Source: Flavobacteriaceae bacterium (lineage in GTDB: Bacteria; Bacteroidota; Bacteroidia; Flavobacteriales; Flavobacteriaceae). From it: 32,672 nucleotides of DNA. The DNA lies in assembly GCA_002862715.1 (NCBI GenBank), contig PKDV01000010.1, positions 1-32,672 of the forward strand, read 5' to 3'. Shown in pieces: positions 1-9,289 of the stretch (position 1 is the stretch's first letter; every line of letters begins with the position of its first letter). A program made the position numbers and the translations under genes. The notes under the pieces were generated by a model. That model had not been told where the DNA came from, ran no database searches, and saw only the letters and a list, made by a program, of their open reading frames with translations.

Positions 1-1005
1 AAGTGGTTCATTTGTTTTTCCATTTATCCACATTTCAACAAGTTTAGCGTCATTATTCCAACTGTAATCCTTTTCCAAAATCCCACCAATTTTAAAAATA
101 GAATTTCCATACTTCATAGAAATATATTTGAAATAATCTCTCCATATTAGTTCAAATATTAACCAATAAGTTGAGTTATTTTTTGTAACATTTTTTTCAT
201 ATTTTTTCACCTCATGATAAATTGTAATTGGAGATAATGAACCTAATGCTAGCCAAATTGAAAACTTTGAACTATAATTTTTGCCAATTAAACCATTCCT
301 AGTTTTTTTATAATTAGATAATTGTTTTGTTTTCCAAAAATATTCGTCAAGTCGCGATAAACCTTCTTGCTCTCCTCCCTTAAATGGAATAGCTGTTCGA
401 TTATCCCAAAATATTTTTTCATATCCTAAATCTTCTAGAGTTGGTATCGGTGGCACATAGTTTAAAAGATTTTCTTTTGGCATTGTCGATAGAGGTAGAA
501 GTGGTTTACGAATCTTTACATTTTTCTCACAAATTTTTCTAAAGACCGTAAAAACATTGGGCAAAGAATTCTGCTCAAAAGGAATGTCATCTGGATGGAA
601 GAGAAACTGATCGTAGACCCAATGCTTTTTAATATTTTCTGGAATGTAACTGTCATCAACAATTTCTTCTTGTGTCCATTCTTTCTGTGCATAAATATCA
701 GTAATGTTATGTTTATCGATTAAAAATTTTAAACATTTTTCCCATTTTCCAACAGTTATCCAAAGTGAAATATTGATTTTTTCTAGGTCAATTTTAAGTT
801 GAGTAAGAGTTTGAATTAAAAATGACGCTCTAAAATGTTCCATTTTCTTAAATCCCCATTCTGTTGTTTTAAACCAATGAATTGGAAAATGAAAAATTCC
901 AATAATATTTTCATGATTTGCAATTGCATTTGATAGGCTTTGTTGATTTGTAATTCGTAAATCATTTCTAAACCAAACCAATGCTGTTTTTTTTACTTTC
1001 TGCAT
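1..1005 (-). CDS. Cryptochrome DASH / photolyase family protein (3'-truncated by window edge)
   Basis: Not in ORF track because no stop lies in the window. My translation starts [28 protein letters not shown]... and continues ...[30 protein letters not shown]..., ...[16 protein letters not shown]..., open to base 1. N-terminal photolyase domain and Cry-DASH-like LxHPxDLPF and RDYF motifs. Confidence 0.9.
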   Translation of the reverse strand, partial: MQKVKKTALVWFRNDLRITNQQSLSNAIANHENIIGIFHFPIHWFKTTEWGFKKMEHFRASFLIQTLTQLKIDLEKINISLWITVGKWEKCLKFLIDKHNITDIYAQKEWTQEEIVDDSYIPENIKKHWVYDQFLFHPDDIPFEQNSLPNVFTVFRKICEKNVKIRKPLLPLSTMPKENLLNYVPPIPTLEDLGYEKIFWDNRTAIPFKGGEQEGLSRLDEYFWKTKQLSNYKKTRNGLIGKNYSSKFSIWLALGSLSPITIYHEVKKYEKNVTKNNSTYWLIFELIWRDYFKYISMKYGNSIFKIGGILEKDYSWNNDAKLVEMWINGKTNEPL

Positions 1006-1124
1006 TTTTTACTACAAAATTTAATTTTTTCCCAATTTTTTTCCCACTTTTTTCGCCATGTAAATGGTCTACCACAATTGAAGCAAATTTTAACTGGTAA
1101 ATTTTCTTTTTTAACACCTCTCAT
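993..1124 (-). CDS. DUF2256-family small Cys4 protein (43 aa)
   Basis: Missing from ORF track. Translation [43 protein letters not shown]. CxxC...CxxxC plus [10 protein letters not shown] is characteristic of DUF2256. ATGA overlap with upstream photolyase stop; 13-nt overlap with downstream Cry-DASH start. Confidence 0.92.
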   Translation of the reverse strand: MRGVKKENLPVKICFNCGRPFTWRKKWEKNWEKIKFCSKKCRK

Positions 1125-2413
1125 GTTTTTAATCCAGCTTTGTAAGTATCTAAGCATCTGGAACGTGCAAATTTATGGTCAATTATTGGTTCTGGGTATT
1201 CTGGAGATTCATATTCTGGAACCCATTTTCTTATATATTCGTGTTTTTTATCAAATTTTTTTACCTGTTCAGTTGGATTAAAGACACGAAAATATGGTGC
1301 CGCGTCAACTCCACATCCAGCTACCCATTGCCAATTACCAACATTGCTAGATTGTTCATAGTCAAGAAGTTTTTCAGCAAAATATGCTTCTCCCCATCTC
1401 CAGTCAATTAACAAGTGTTTGCACAAAAAACTTCCTGTTAGCATTCGAACTCTGTTATGCATAAAACCAGTTTTATTTAACTCACGCATACCGGCATCAA
1501 CTAGAGGAAAACCCGTCATACCATCACACCACCTTTTATAATCATTTTCATCATTGATCCACTCAATTTTATCATATTGAGGCTTGAAACTTGAATGAAT
1601 AGTCTTCGGAAAATGCCACAAAATATGCATGAAAAATTCTCTCCAAATTAACTCTTTTAAAAATGTATTTATAACACTCTTTTTAGCTTTTGAAACCATT
1701 TTACGAATAGAAATAGTACCAAACCTCAAGTGCACACCAATTCTGCTTGTTCCATTTATTGATGGATAATTGCGAACTGAGTCATATTTGTCAATTAAAT
1801 CTGAAGAATAAGTTGGTTCTATTGGTTTAATTTCTGATTTTATAAATCCAATTTCCTCCAATGTTGGGATATTTGGTAATGGAATTTTGTGTAAGTTGTT
1901 TAAAAGATTAATAGTAGAATATTCTTTAATATCTTCTGATTCTAGTTTTGAAATCCATAACTTTGAGAATGGGGTATAAACTTTATAGGGAGTACCATCT
2001 TTCTTTAGTACTTCATTAGGAGCGAAAATTACTTGGTCTTTAAATGATTTAAATTTTACACCATTATCAGATAATTTTTCTGAAACTTCCAAATCTCTTT
2101 TTCTAGCATAGGGCTCATAATCCTCATTTGTATATACTGACTCAATCTTATATTTTTCACACAATTTGGGGATAAGTACAATCGGATTACCTTTAGCCAC
2201 GAGCATGGAGCTTCCATATTTATAAAATTCTAACTGCATTTTTTGTAGATTTTTATAAATAAAATCAATGCGTGCATCAGACTTTGGAATTTTTTTTAAA
2301 ATATTTTTATCAAAAACAAAAACTGGAAGTACTTTCTTACCACTATTTAAAGCATTGTATAAGCCAACATTATCCCCAATTCTTAAGTCCCTTCGAAACC
2401 AGAATAAAATCAT
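1121..2413 (-). CDS. phr: Deoxyribodipyrimidine photolyase (class I CPD photolyase-like)
   Basis: [22 protein letters not shown]..., FAD-domain motifs [64 protein letters not shown]-track start 2416 is TTG; ATG at 2411-2413 is more likely. Confidence 0.95.
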   Translation of the reverse strand: MILFWFRRDLRIGDNVGLYNALNSGKKVLPVFVFDKNILKKIPKSDARIDFIYKNLQKMQLEFYKYGSSMLVAKGNPIVLIPKLCEKYKIESVYTNEDYEPYARKRDLEVSEKLSDNGVKFKSFKDQVIFAPNEVLKKDGTPYKVYTPFSKLWISKLESEDIKEYSTINLLNNLHKIPLPNIPTLEEIGFIKSEIKPIEPTYSSDLIDKYDSVRNYPSINGTSRIGVHLRFGTISIRKMVSKAKKSVINTFLKELIWREFFMHILWHFPKTIHSSFKPQYDKIEWINDENDYKRWCDGMTGFPLVDAGMRELNKTGFMHNRVRMLTGSFLCKHLLIDWRWGEAYFAEKLLDYEQSSNVGNWQWVAGCGVDAAPYFRVFNPTEQVKKFDKKHEYIRKWVPEYESPEYPEPIIDHKFARSRCLDTYKAGLKT

Positions 2414-3111
2414 CAATTGATATTTAAAGTAGAGATACCTCCATCAAGTCCAATTACCTGACCTGTCATCCAACTACTTTTTTCAGTAAGGAGAAATACA
2501 GCTAATTCAGCAACATCATTAACACTTCCAATTCTTTTTAATGGATGCCTCAATGAAGATTTTTCTTTTTTAATTTCATTATTCAAAAATCTATTAGCTA
2601 AAGGAGTATCTGTTATTGAAGAGGCTATTAGGTTGACCCTTATTTTTGGTGCCCATTCTGCTGCAAGAGATCTTCCAAGGCCTTCTAGTGCACCTTTTGA
2701 TGCTGCTACACTAGCATGAAAAGGTATGCCAGTTTGCACGGCTACTGTACTAAATAAAACTACACTCGCTTGTTCGCTTGCCGCTAATAGTGGTTGAATA
2801 ATTTGTAGACATTTTACTGCTCCCAGAACATTGAGTTCAAAATCGTTTAGAAACGCTTCGGATTTGAGGCCCTTAAACGGACGTAAATTTATACTTCCAG
2901 GACAATATACAAAACCATCAATTTTTGGTGGTAATTCCTCTAAAGATAATGTGTCTTCAGTTGCGTTAAAAGTTATGTGTTTTACTTTTTTGTTATGTAA
3001 TCCTTCTTTTGTTCTTGAGGCTACTATGATTTCAGATTCCTTTGGTAAAAGATCAATAATTTTATTTCCAATTCCATAACTACCTCCAATTAATAAAAAT
3101 GTTTTATTCAT
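2413..3111 (-). CDS. SDR-fold oxidoreductase, photolyase-operon type (atypical active site)
   Basis: GGSYGIG Rossmann motif and C-terminal WMTGQVIGLDGG typical of SDRs. The YxxxK position reads VAASK (V135...K139). Confidence 0.88.
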   Translation of the reverse strand: MNKTFLLIGGSYGIGNKIIDLLPKESEIIVASRTKEGLHNKKVKHITFNATEDTLSLEELPPKIDGFVYCPGSINLRPFKGLKSEAFLNDFELNVLGAVKCLQIIQPLLAASEQASVVLFSTVAVQTGIPFHASVAASKGALEGLGRSLAAEWAPKIRVNLIASSITDTPLANRFLNNEIKKEKSSLRHPLKRIGSVNDVAELAVFLLTEKSSWMTGQVIGLDGGISTLNIN

Positions 3112-3566
3112 GATTCTGTATTAAAAATTTTATCCAATGCTTGTTCTCTATATTTAAAAATTTGTCTGACTTTAAATTTTACAAACAATATATGTGCTAA
3201 CCAACCAATAGGACCAAGAGGTAGTTTATAATCAACAATATCCTCCATTATTACTCCATTTTTTGATTTATTTATAAAATGTTTGTGATGCCAAAAAGTA
3301 TATGGACCAAAACGTTGTTCATCAACAAAATATGAGCCTTTTTTTACATGAGTGATTTCTGTAACCCAACGAAATGGGATTCCTAGGATTGGAGTTAATC
3401 TGTATTGAATAATTTGGCCGGGGAACATTATTCTGTCTGCGCCAGAAATAATGTCAAAGCCCATATATTTTGGTGTAATAAGCTTTAAGTTTTTAGGATT
3501 AGAAAGAAAATCCCAGGCTTCGTCAATAGTAATAGCAAGCTCCTGCTTGGATCTATACTGATACAT
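3108..3566 (-). CDS. SRPBCC (START/Bet v1-like) family protein
   Basis: 152 aa, YRSKQELAITIDEAWDFLSNPKNLKLITPKYMGFDI...FVDEQRFGPYTFWHHKHF; typical SRPBCC ligand-binding/cyclase-like sequence. ATGA overlap with the SDR. Confidence 0.85.
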   Translation of the reverse strand: MYQYRSKQELAITIDEAWDFLSNPKNLKLITPKYMGFDIISGADRIMFPGQIIQYRLTPILGIPFRWVTEITHVKKGSYFVDEQRFGPYTFWHHKHFINKSKNGVIMEDIVDYKLPLGPIGWLAHILFVKFKVRQIFKYREQALDKIFNTES

Positions 3567-3644
3567 AGCATTTTTTTTGCTAATATACCTATTTTGATAA
3601 ATGTCAAATGAGTTAAGAGTTTAATTTTTTGCTTATAAATTAAA

Positions 3645-4376
3645 TTATTTAAGTTTTTTTGTACTCATAACATATAAGGTGTAGGTAAAAATTATAATAA
3701 TTATTTCCCAAAAAAATATGTAAATTGGCCATTCTCCAATTATTAATGGGTTATTAACTTCAGGTTTGCCATTAACATACATATAATTAGATCCAATAAA
3801 ATAATTGATAGGCATAACAATTATTAACAATATATTCAAATATACAACAACTCTTAACCAAGAGAACTTAGTTAACCTAAAACCAAGGTTTTTAAGCATG
3901 TAAATTGGTAGCAACATAATTCCGATGTGAGAAAGATACCATTCAATATACTCATAATTACTCCCGTCAAAATTATTTATCTGAGGAGTAAAAAAAGCTT
4001 GAAATGCTCCAATGATTCCTGCATAATATAAAAATTCGAAAAATTTACTTTCTTTTGAAATCTTAGGAACAAATAAAATGAAACATGCGATAAAATTAGA
4101 AATACTGCAGAGGTGAAGAGGTATATTGTCAACAGGGTTCCAATAACCATTAATTATATTTCTAGTGTGTCCAGTAATTGTAATAAAAATTAAAATAACA
4201 GAAATAGCTTTTGCAAAAATTAATTTGTTTTTATTACTCAAAAACTTTCCAAAAAACAAGTACGTTACAATGAATAAAATTGTTAAAACTGTATTTCTAA
4301 TCCATTCCCCAGAAAAAACTTCTATGACATATGCCTCAGGACTCATAATGTAAATATAAGGATAATGAAATAGCAT
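3645..4376 (-). CDS. YwaF/TIGR02206-like integral membrane protein
   Basis: Multiple hydrophobic helices with NIPLHLCSISNF motif. Track start 4382 is TTG; ATG at 4374-4376. Confidence 0.75.
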   Translation of the reverse strand: MLFHYPYIYIMSPEAYVIEVFSGEWIRNTVLTILFIVTYLFFGKFLSNKNKLIFAKAISVILIFITITGHTRNIINGYWNPVDNIPLHLCSISNFIACFILFVPKISKESKFFEFLYYAGIIGAFQAFFTPQINNFDGSNYEYIEWYLSHIGIMLLPIYMLKNLGFRLTKFSWLRVVVYLNILLIIVMPINYFIGSNYMYVNGKPEVNNPLIIGEWPIYIFFWEIIIIIFTYTLYVMSTKKLK

Positions 4377-4423
4377 TTTCAAAATCGAGTTTAATCATTA
4401 AAAACGATTTTTTAAATACTAAA

Positions 4424-4447
4424 TAAATATTAAAAAATATTTATTAT
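4424..4447. repeat. Perfect 10-bp inverted repeat, 4-nt loop
   Basis: aataaatatt-aaaa-aatatttatt, spanning the kdsC-like stop codon. Confidence 0.55.
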
Positions 4448-4965
4448 GTAATTCTTGCTGATTTTAATTTTCCCCACTTCCCTTGAACTTTCAGTACTTG
4501 TTCTATAATATCTCTAACACAACCTTCACCACCATTTTTATGTGATACATAATCTGCAAAATCTAAAACTTCCTGAACAGAATCTTTAGGGCAACAACTT
4601 AAACCAACAATTTTCATTGCAGGTAAATCAGGGATATCATCTCCCATGTAAATAGTTTTTTTTAAGTCAATCGAATTTTTTTTTGAATATTTAATCAATT
4701 CTGATTGTTTTTCATGGCATCCTAAGTAAACATTCAAAACACCCAATTGATTTAATCTATCTTTTACAGCTTTATTTGTACCACCGGTAATTACTGCAAT
4801 ATTAAAACCCTCCTCAAGAGCAGCCTTTACAGCGTATCCGTCTTTTGTATTCATTGTTCTAACCATTTCTCCATTTTCCATTATTGTGATGCTTCCATCG
4901 GTAAAAACCCCATCAACATCAAATATGAATGAGGTTATGTCACGAAATTTTTTTTTATAATCCAT
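4444..4965 (-). CDS. kdsC: HAD-IIIA phosphatase, KdsC-like (KDO-8-phosphate phosphatase)
   Basis: FIFDVDGVFTDGSI, VITGG, YMGDDIPDLPAMKIVGLSCCPKDS motifs. Confidence 0.88.
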   Translation of the reverse strand: MDYKKKFRDITSFIFDVDGVFTDGSITIMENGEMVRTMNTKDGYAVKAALEEGFNIAVITGGTNKAVKDRLNQLGVLNVYLGCHEKQSELIKYSKKNSIDLKKTIYMGDDIPDLPAMKIVGLSCCPKDSVQEVLDFADYVSHKNGGEGCVRDIIEQVLKVQGKWGKLKSARIT

Positions 4966-5713
4966 TTTTTGAACTTTTATAAATTGATTTTGAAATTTTC
5001 AAGTAAATTTCTTTCTCATTTTTATTTAAAACTGACAAATGCTTCTTTTGAGTTTCTTCATCATTTCTTATTGCTGGACCACTTTGTGTATCAATACAAT
5101 TGTTGGTAAAACTACGATTAAATGTTTCATTGACTAAAGGATGTAATAATTTATATGACAAATTTGACTTTTTTAAGAGTTTTTGACTAATAGAAATTAG
5201 ATGATTAGAAAAATTATTAGCAAATACTGCTGATGTATGAATTTTCAGCCTTTGCTTATCATTAATGTGATGCACAAGAGAACTAAATTTTTTTGAAAAT
5301 TCTTTTAAAAAATCTAAATCATTTTTATATGCTGCGTCGATACAAATTGGGTATTCTTTTAAATTTAATTCAATCCCTTTTATGAAACTCTGAATAGGAT
5401 AAAAAACCCCTTTTCTTTTTACACTCTTTATGTCATTAATTGATGATGCTCCTGAAGTATGTACTACAAGTGATTTAATATTTTTCAATTTTTTTGAAAT
5501 AATACTTATTTGTTTGTCTGGGACTGCCAATATACATATATCAGATTCAATTTGGAATTGATAGTTGTCAAAGAATCTATTGTTTAGACGTATATTTTGG
5601 CCATTTTCACTTTTTCCTATCCACTGAACACATTTTAATGAACTGATTTTTTCAATCTTATTAAAAATATGTGTCCCCAAATTTCCAGCACCAATAATTG
5701 ATACCCTTGTCAT
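4955..5713 (-). CDS. Rossmann-fold / DUF2520 domain protein
   Basis: SIIGAGNLGTHIF N-terminal NAD(P)-binding motif; C-terminal HTSAVFANNFSNHL typical of DUF2520 proteins. Confidence 0.85.
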   Translation of the reverse strand: MTRVSIIGAGNLGTHIFNKIEKISSLKCVQWIGKSENGQNIRLNNRFFDNYQFQIESDICILAVPDKQISIISKKLKNIKSLVVHTSGASSINDIKSVKRKGVFYPIQSFIKGIELNLKEYPICIDAAYKNDLDFLKEFSKKFSSLVHHINDKQRLKIHTSAVFANNFSNHLISISQKLLKKSNLSYKLLHPLVNETFNRSFTNNCIDTQSGPAIRNDEETQKKHLSVLNKNEKEIYLKISKSIYKSSKNGL

Positions 5714-5784
5714 TATATAAATCTACAAATATCTATTTAGTTGTAGTTATCTTACTTCAAAATGGTTAATTTTGAAATAAAAAA

Positions 5785-6204
5785 ATGACTGAAGAGCTCA
5801 CATTTACTATGATTAAGCCTGATGCAGTGGAAAAAAAGCATATGGCTTCAATATTAAGTTTAATTGCAAATGCCGGATTTGAAATAATTGCTATTAAAAT
5901 GAAAAAGTTAAAATTAAAGGAAGCAGAATCTTTTTACGGTATTCACAAAGAACAACCCTTTTTCTCAAATTTAATTTCATTCATAACAAGAGGCCCTGTC
6001 GTAGTGGCTGTACTAAAAAAAAATAATGCCGTTGAAGACTTCCGAAAACTTATTGGAAATACAAACCCTGAAAAAGCCGAAAATGATACAATTAGAAAAA
6101 GATTTGCAACTTCAGTTGGAGAAAATGCTATCCATGGTTCTGATAGTCTTGAAAATGCAAAAAACGAAATAAGTTTTCATTTCTCGGAAAAAGAAATTTT
6201 TTAA
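5785..6204 (+). CDS. ndk: Nucleoside diphosphate kinase
   Basis: TFTMIKPDAVEKKH, active-site NAIHGSDS. Confidence 0.96.
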   Translation: MTEELTFTMIKPDAVEKKHMASILSLIANAGFEIIAIKMKKLKLKEAESFYGIHKEQPFFSNLISFITRGPVVVAVLKKNNAVEDFRKLIGNTNPEKAENDTIRKRFATSVGENAIHGSDSLENAKNEISFHFSEKEIF

Positions 6205-6476
6205 CAAAGAATAATTTCTTCAATACATTCTTTTTTAAGTTCCTCATTTAACATTTTTACAATTTCTTCTTTTCCGTAGTTTAGTTCTTCTCTTAAAACC
6301 GAGGAATTAAGTTTTACATATAATTTTCTATTCGAAAGTTCAAGAGAATTAGTGTAAGATTTAATATTCTTACCCAGAAGCTTTTCCCAAATTTTATCAA
6401 TTTTTACAGCATCTATTCCTGATTCTAAATTATTTTGTTTTATAAAACTCTTAACAACTTCATTAATTTTTTTCAT
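6201..6476 (-). CDS. DUF721 domain protein
   Basis: MKKINEVVKSFIKQNNLESGIDAVKIDKIWEKLLGKNI...LNSSVLREELNYGKEEIVKMLNEEL. ORF track begins at 6503; the internal ATG at 6476 better fits the family N-terminus. Confidence 0.8.
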   Translation of the reverse strand: MKKINEVVKSFIKQNNLESGIDAVKIDKIWEKLLGKNIKSYTNSLELSNRKLYVKLNSSVLREELNYGKEEIVKMLNEELKKECIEEIILC

Positions 6477-6480
6477 AAAC

Positions 6481-6885
6481 TCAATAATGTTTTTTGTAAA
6501 CAAATATTACTCCTTTAGAGTCCATTAGTCTAAGTTCTTTTTTATTTAATTTAATAAGCTCTTCTTCCCAATAAAAATCATTTCTTAGATATTTAAAGAA
6601 CACTTTATCTTTTTTAAAATTTAATGAAAAAAATAATGTATCATTATTAGAAAAAAAATCATTCACAGAATTTAAGCTCGAAATTACTTTTTTTCTATAA
6701 CCTTTTTCGCCTTTTATTCCAAAAAAATCATATTCCTCAACATTTTTATAAAATTTTTTTTCTCCGTTTGGTGCAATTGCTTTTTCTATTAACCAAAAAC
6801 CGTTTAATTCTTGAAAATTATGTTTTTTGTGATTTGAACAACAAAAGAAAATTGAAAATATAATAAATAATAGAATTTTCTTCAT
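6481..6885 (-). CDS. Small putative lipoprotein (lipocalin-like)
   Basis: MKKILLFIIFSIFFCCSN signal/lipobox, then GFWLIEKAIAPNGEK...; ATGA overlap with recF stop. Confidence 0.55.
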   Translation of the reverse strand: MKKILLFIIFSIFFCCSNHKKHNFQELNGFWLIEKAIAPNGEKKFYKNVEEYDFFGIKGEKGYRKKVISSLNSVNDFFSNNDTLFFSLNFKKDKVFFKYLRNDFYWEEELIKLNKKELRLMDSKGVIFVYKKHY

Positions 6886-7970
6886 AATTTAAATATTTTG
6901 AATTCTTGGTTTGTTTGTTTTATAACTTCTTTTGTCCTTTGGTAATGTGTATCAGTTATGAAAAGTTGTCCAAAAGAGGATTCATTAACAAGATTTATAA
7001 TCTTTTTAACTCTATTTTCATCTAACTTATCAAAAATATCGTCTAAAAGTAATATTGGTGTTACTAATAATGAATTTTTTATCATATCAAATTGTGCCAA
7101 CTTTAAGGAGACTAAAAATGATTTTCTTTGTCCTTGACTTGCGAACCTTTTCATAGATTCGCCGTTTATTTTAAAGATTAAATCATCTCTGTGAACACCA
7201 ACATTTGATTGCATAAGTTTTTTATCATATCCAAAAGAATTTTTTAATAATTCGCTGAATCCTAAATCACAATTTAATTGGCTTTTATAATCTATAGTTA
7301 CATTTTCAACATTACCACTAATCTGCATATATCTTTTTATGAAATATGGACGAAAAGAACTTAAATATTTTTTTCTGGTGTTGTAAATCTTGGTTCCAAA
7401 TATTGAGAGTTTATCGTCGTAAATTTCCAATGTACTTTTAATGATTTTTTCAGAAATTTCATTTTTTAAAAGTGAATTACGTTGTGAGATTAATCTAGTG
7501 TAATCTACAAGTGTTTTTAGATAAGTTTTATCTGATTGTGATATGAGTTTGTCAATAAAACCTCTTCTATTTACACTTCCCTCGTTAATTAAATCAATAT
7601 CTGAGGGTGATATCATTACGACTGGAAGCAAACCAATATGGTCAGAAAATTTTTTATATTTTTTTCCATTTCTAATAAAAATTTTTGATTTTCCTTTAAT
7701 CAATTTACATTCAATGGTTTCTGACATAGCATTAAGATCATAAATTCCTTTAATTTTTGAGAAATTTTTGTCGTGTGATATTGAGTCAGAATTAATACTT
7801 GAAAAATAACTTTTTGCCATCGATAAATGGTAGATTGCGTCTAAAGTATTGGTCTTACCAATACCATTATTTCCAACAAAACAATTTACAGGTTTGTCAA
7901 AAGAATATTTTGATTCCAAAATATTTTTATAGTTATATAGTTCCAGAAAATTTAATTTTAGAAAGCTCAA
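6882..7970 (-). CDS. recF: DNA replication/repair protein RecF
   Basis: VGNNGIGKTNTLDAIYHLS Walker A, SQGQRKSFLVSLKLAQF signature, LLLDDIFDKLD Walker B. Start is TTG, with an in-frame TAA upstream and no ATG between. Confidence 0.95.
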   Translation of the reverse strand: MSFLKLNFLELYNYKNILESKYSFDKPVNCFVGNNGIGKTNTLDAIYHLSMAKSYFSSINSDSISHDKNFSKIKGIYDLNAMSETIECKLIKGKSKIFIRNGKKYKKFSDHIGLLPVVMISPSDIDLINEGSVNRRGFIDKLISQSDKTYLKTLVDYTRLISQRNSLLKNEISEKIIKSTLEIYDDKLSIFGTKIYNTRKKYLSSFRPYFIKRYMQISGNVENVTIDYKSQLNCDLGFSELLKNSFGYDKKLMQSNVGVHRDDLIFKINGESMKRFASQGQRKSFLVSLKLAQFDMIKNSLLVTPILLLDDIFDKLDENRVKKIINLVNESSFGQLFITDTHYQRTKEVIKQTNQEFKIFKL

Positions 7971-8064
7971 TAGATAATTTTTTTAAAATTAAATTATTTT
8001 AAGATTAATTTTAATGGATTTGAAACAATTATAAAATTTTTATTTTAGCAGCTCAAAATTACAA

Positions 8065-8832
8065 ATGGCTACATACAAAAAAAAAGGTAATAAGAGCAAA
8101 ATTGATAGCAAAACCCTAATTGAGAATCAAAGCGCGACTGCTGAAGTTTTTACAAAATTAGATTCCTCCTCAAACAAAGCTCAATTGTGGGTTGCTAAAA
8201 ATCAAAAATATATCTTTGGTTTCATATTAATTATTTCTTTGTTAATCTTATCTTATTTGGCATATAATAAGTATGTAAGTACCCCAAAAAATATTGAAGC
8301 AACAAATTTAATTTTTAAGCCCCAATCTTTTTATAAAAAAGCATTAGAAGATCCTGTACTGCAAGACTCATTATTTTTACTTGCGTTAAATGGTGACAAC
8401 TATAATCCTGGATTTTTAGAAATCATTAAAAACTTTAAATCTACAAATGCAGCAAATATTTCTTTTTACAATGCTGGTATGATTTATCTTAAGTTGGGTG
8501 AATTTGATAAGGCTATTAAATTTTTAAATAAGTTTTCGTCTGATGATCCTATGCTTGCATCTTTATCTAAGGGTGGTATTGGTGATGCTTTCTCTGAATT
8601 AAACCAATATAAAGAAGCATTGGATTTTTATGAAAAGGCTGCTTACCATTCCAAAAATGGAATTACTACTCCAAGATATTTATTCAAAGGAGCTCAGGTT
8701 GCACTTTATTTAGGTGATAATAAAAAAGCAATTAAATTATTGGAATTATTAAAAAATGAATATAAATCATCAACGCAGGCAGCTTCAATAGAAGTATTGT
8801 TAGCCCAAGCTAAGCAAAAAGATGCTCAATAA
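8065..8832 (+). CDS. TPR-repeat membrane-anchored protein
   Basis: One TM helix (YIFGFILIISLLILSYLAY), then TPR-like repeats (GMIYLKLGEFDKAIKFLNKF, GDAFSELNQYKEALDFYEKA). Confidence 0.85.
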   Translation: MATYKKKGNKSKIDSKTLIENQSATAEVFTKLDSSSNKAQLWVAKNQKYIFGFILIISLLILSYLAYNKYVSTPKNIEATNLIFKPQSFYKKALEDPVLQDSLFLLALNGDNYNPGFLEIIKNFKSTNAANISFYNAGMIYLKLGEFDKAIKFLNKFSSDDPMLASLSKGGIGDAFSELNQYKEALDFYEKAAYHSKNGITTPRYLFKGAQVALYLGDNKKAIKLLELLKNEYKSSTQAASIEVLLAQAKQKDAQ

Positions 8833-9289
8833 AGATTACTCTGAATTAAATCTTGAATCGATTCCAAATATTGCTGGGAAAGAGGTTTTTATAATTGTTT
8901 CAACTTGGAACAAGAAAATTACTGATAAACTTTATGAAGGAGCTAAGTTTGTTTTAGAAAATAAAAAATGTATTATAAAAAAAGTTAAAGTCCCAGGAAG
9001 CTTTGAGCTAGTATATGCGTGTAAAAAAGCTCTTATAAAAAAACCACATGCAATTATCGCAATCGGATGTATTGTTAAGGGTGATACACCTCATTTTGAT
9101 TTTATTTCAAGCTCTGTTGCTAACGGTATTTCTCAACTAAATCTAAAAGGAGAAGTACCTGTTGTTTTTGGAGTTATTACTGCAAATAATTACCAGCAAG
9201 CAGTTGAGAGATGTGAAGGTTTTAGCTATAAAAATAAGGGCGTCGAAGCAGCTGTTACAGCTATTAGTATGATAAACTTTACTGTTTAA
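8822..9289 (+). CDS. ribH: 6,7-dimethyl-8-ribityllumazine synthase
   Basis: VPGSFELVYACKKAL, IAIGCIVKGDTPHFDFISSSVANGI, PVVFGVITANNYQQAVERC. Confidence 0.96.
   Translation: MLNKDYSELNLESIPNIAGKEVFIIVSTWNKKITDKLYEGAKFVLENKKCIIKKVKVPGSFELVYACKKALIKKPHAIIAIGCIVKGDTPHFDFISSSVANGISQLNLKGEVPVVFGVITANNYQQAVERCEGFSYKNKGVEAAVTAISMINFTV

Noticed and set aside
1078-1411. + strand ORFs 1078..1281 and 1175..1411
   Set aside because: Antisense to the photolyase 3' end and DUF2256; no recognisable domain.
3567-3644. TTTGACATTTATCAAAATAGGTATATTAG as an ECF/ChrR-type or CarH-operated promoter for the photolyase operon
   Set aside because: TTTG-N17-TATATTAG is only a partial match, and it lacks a clear copy of the merR-promoter repeats.
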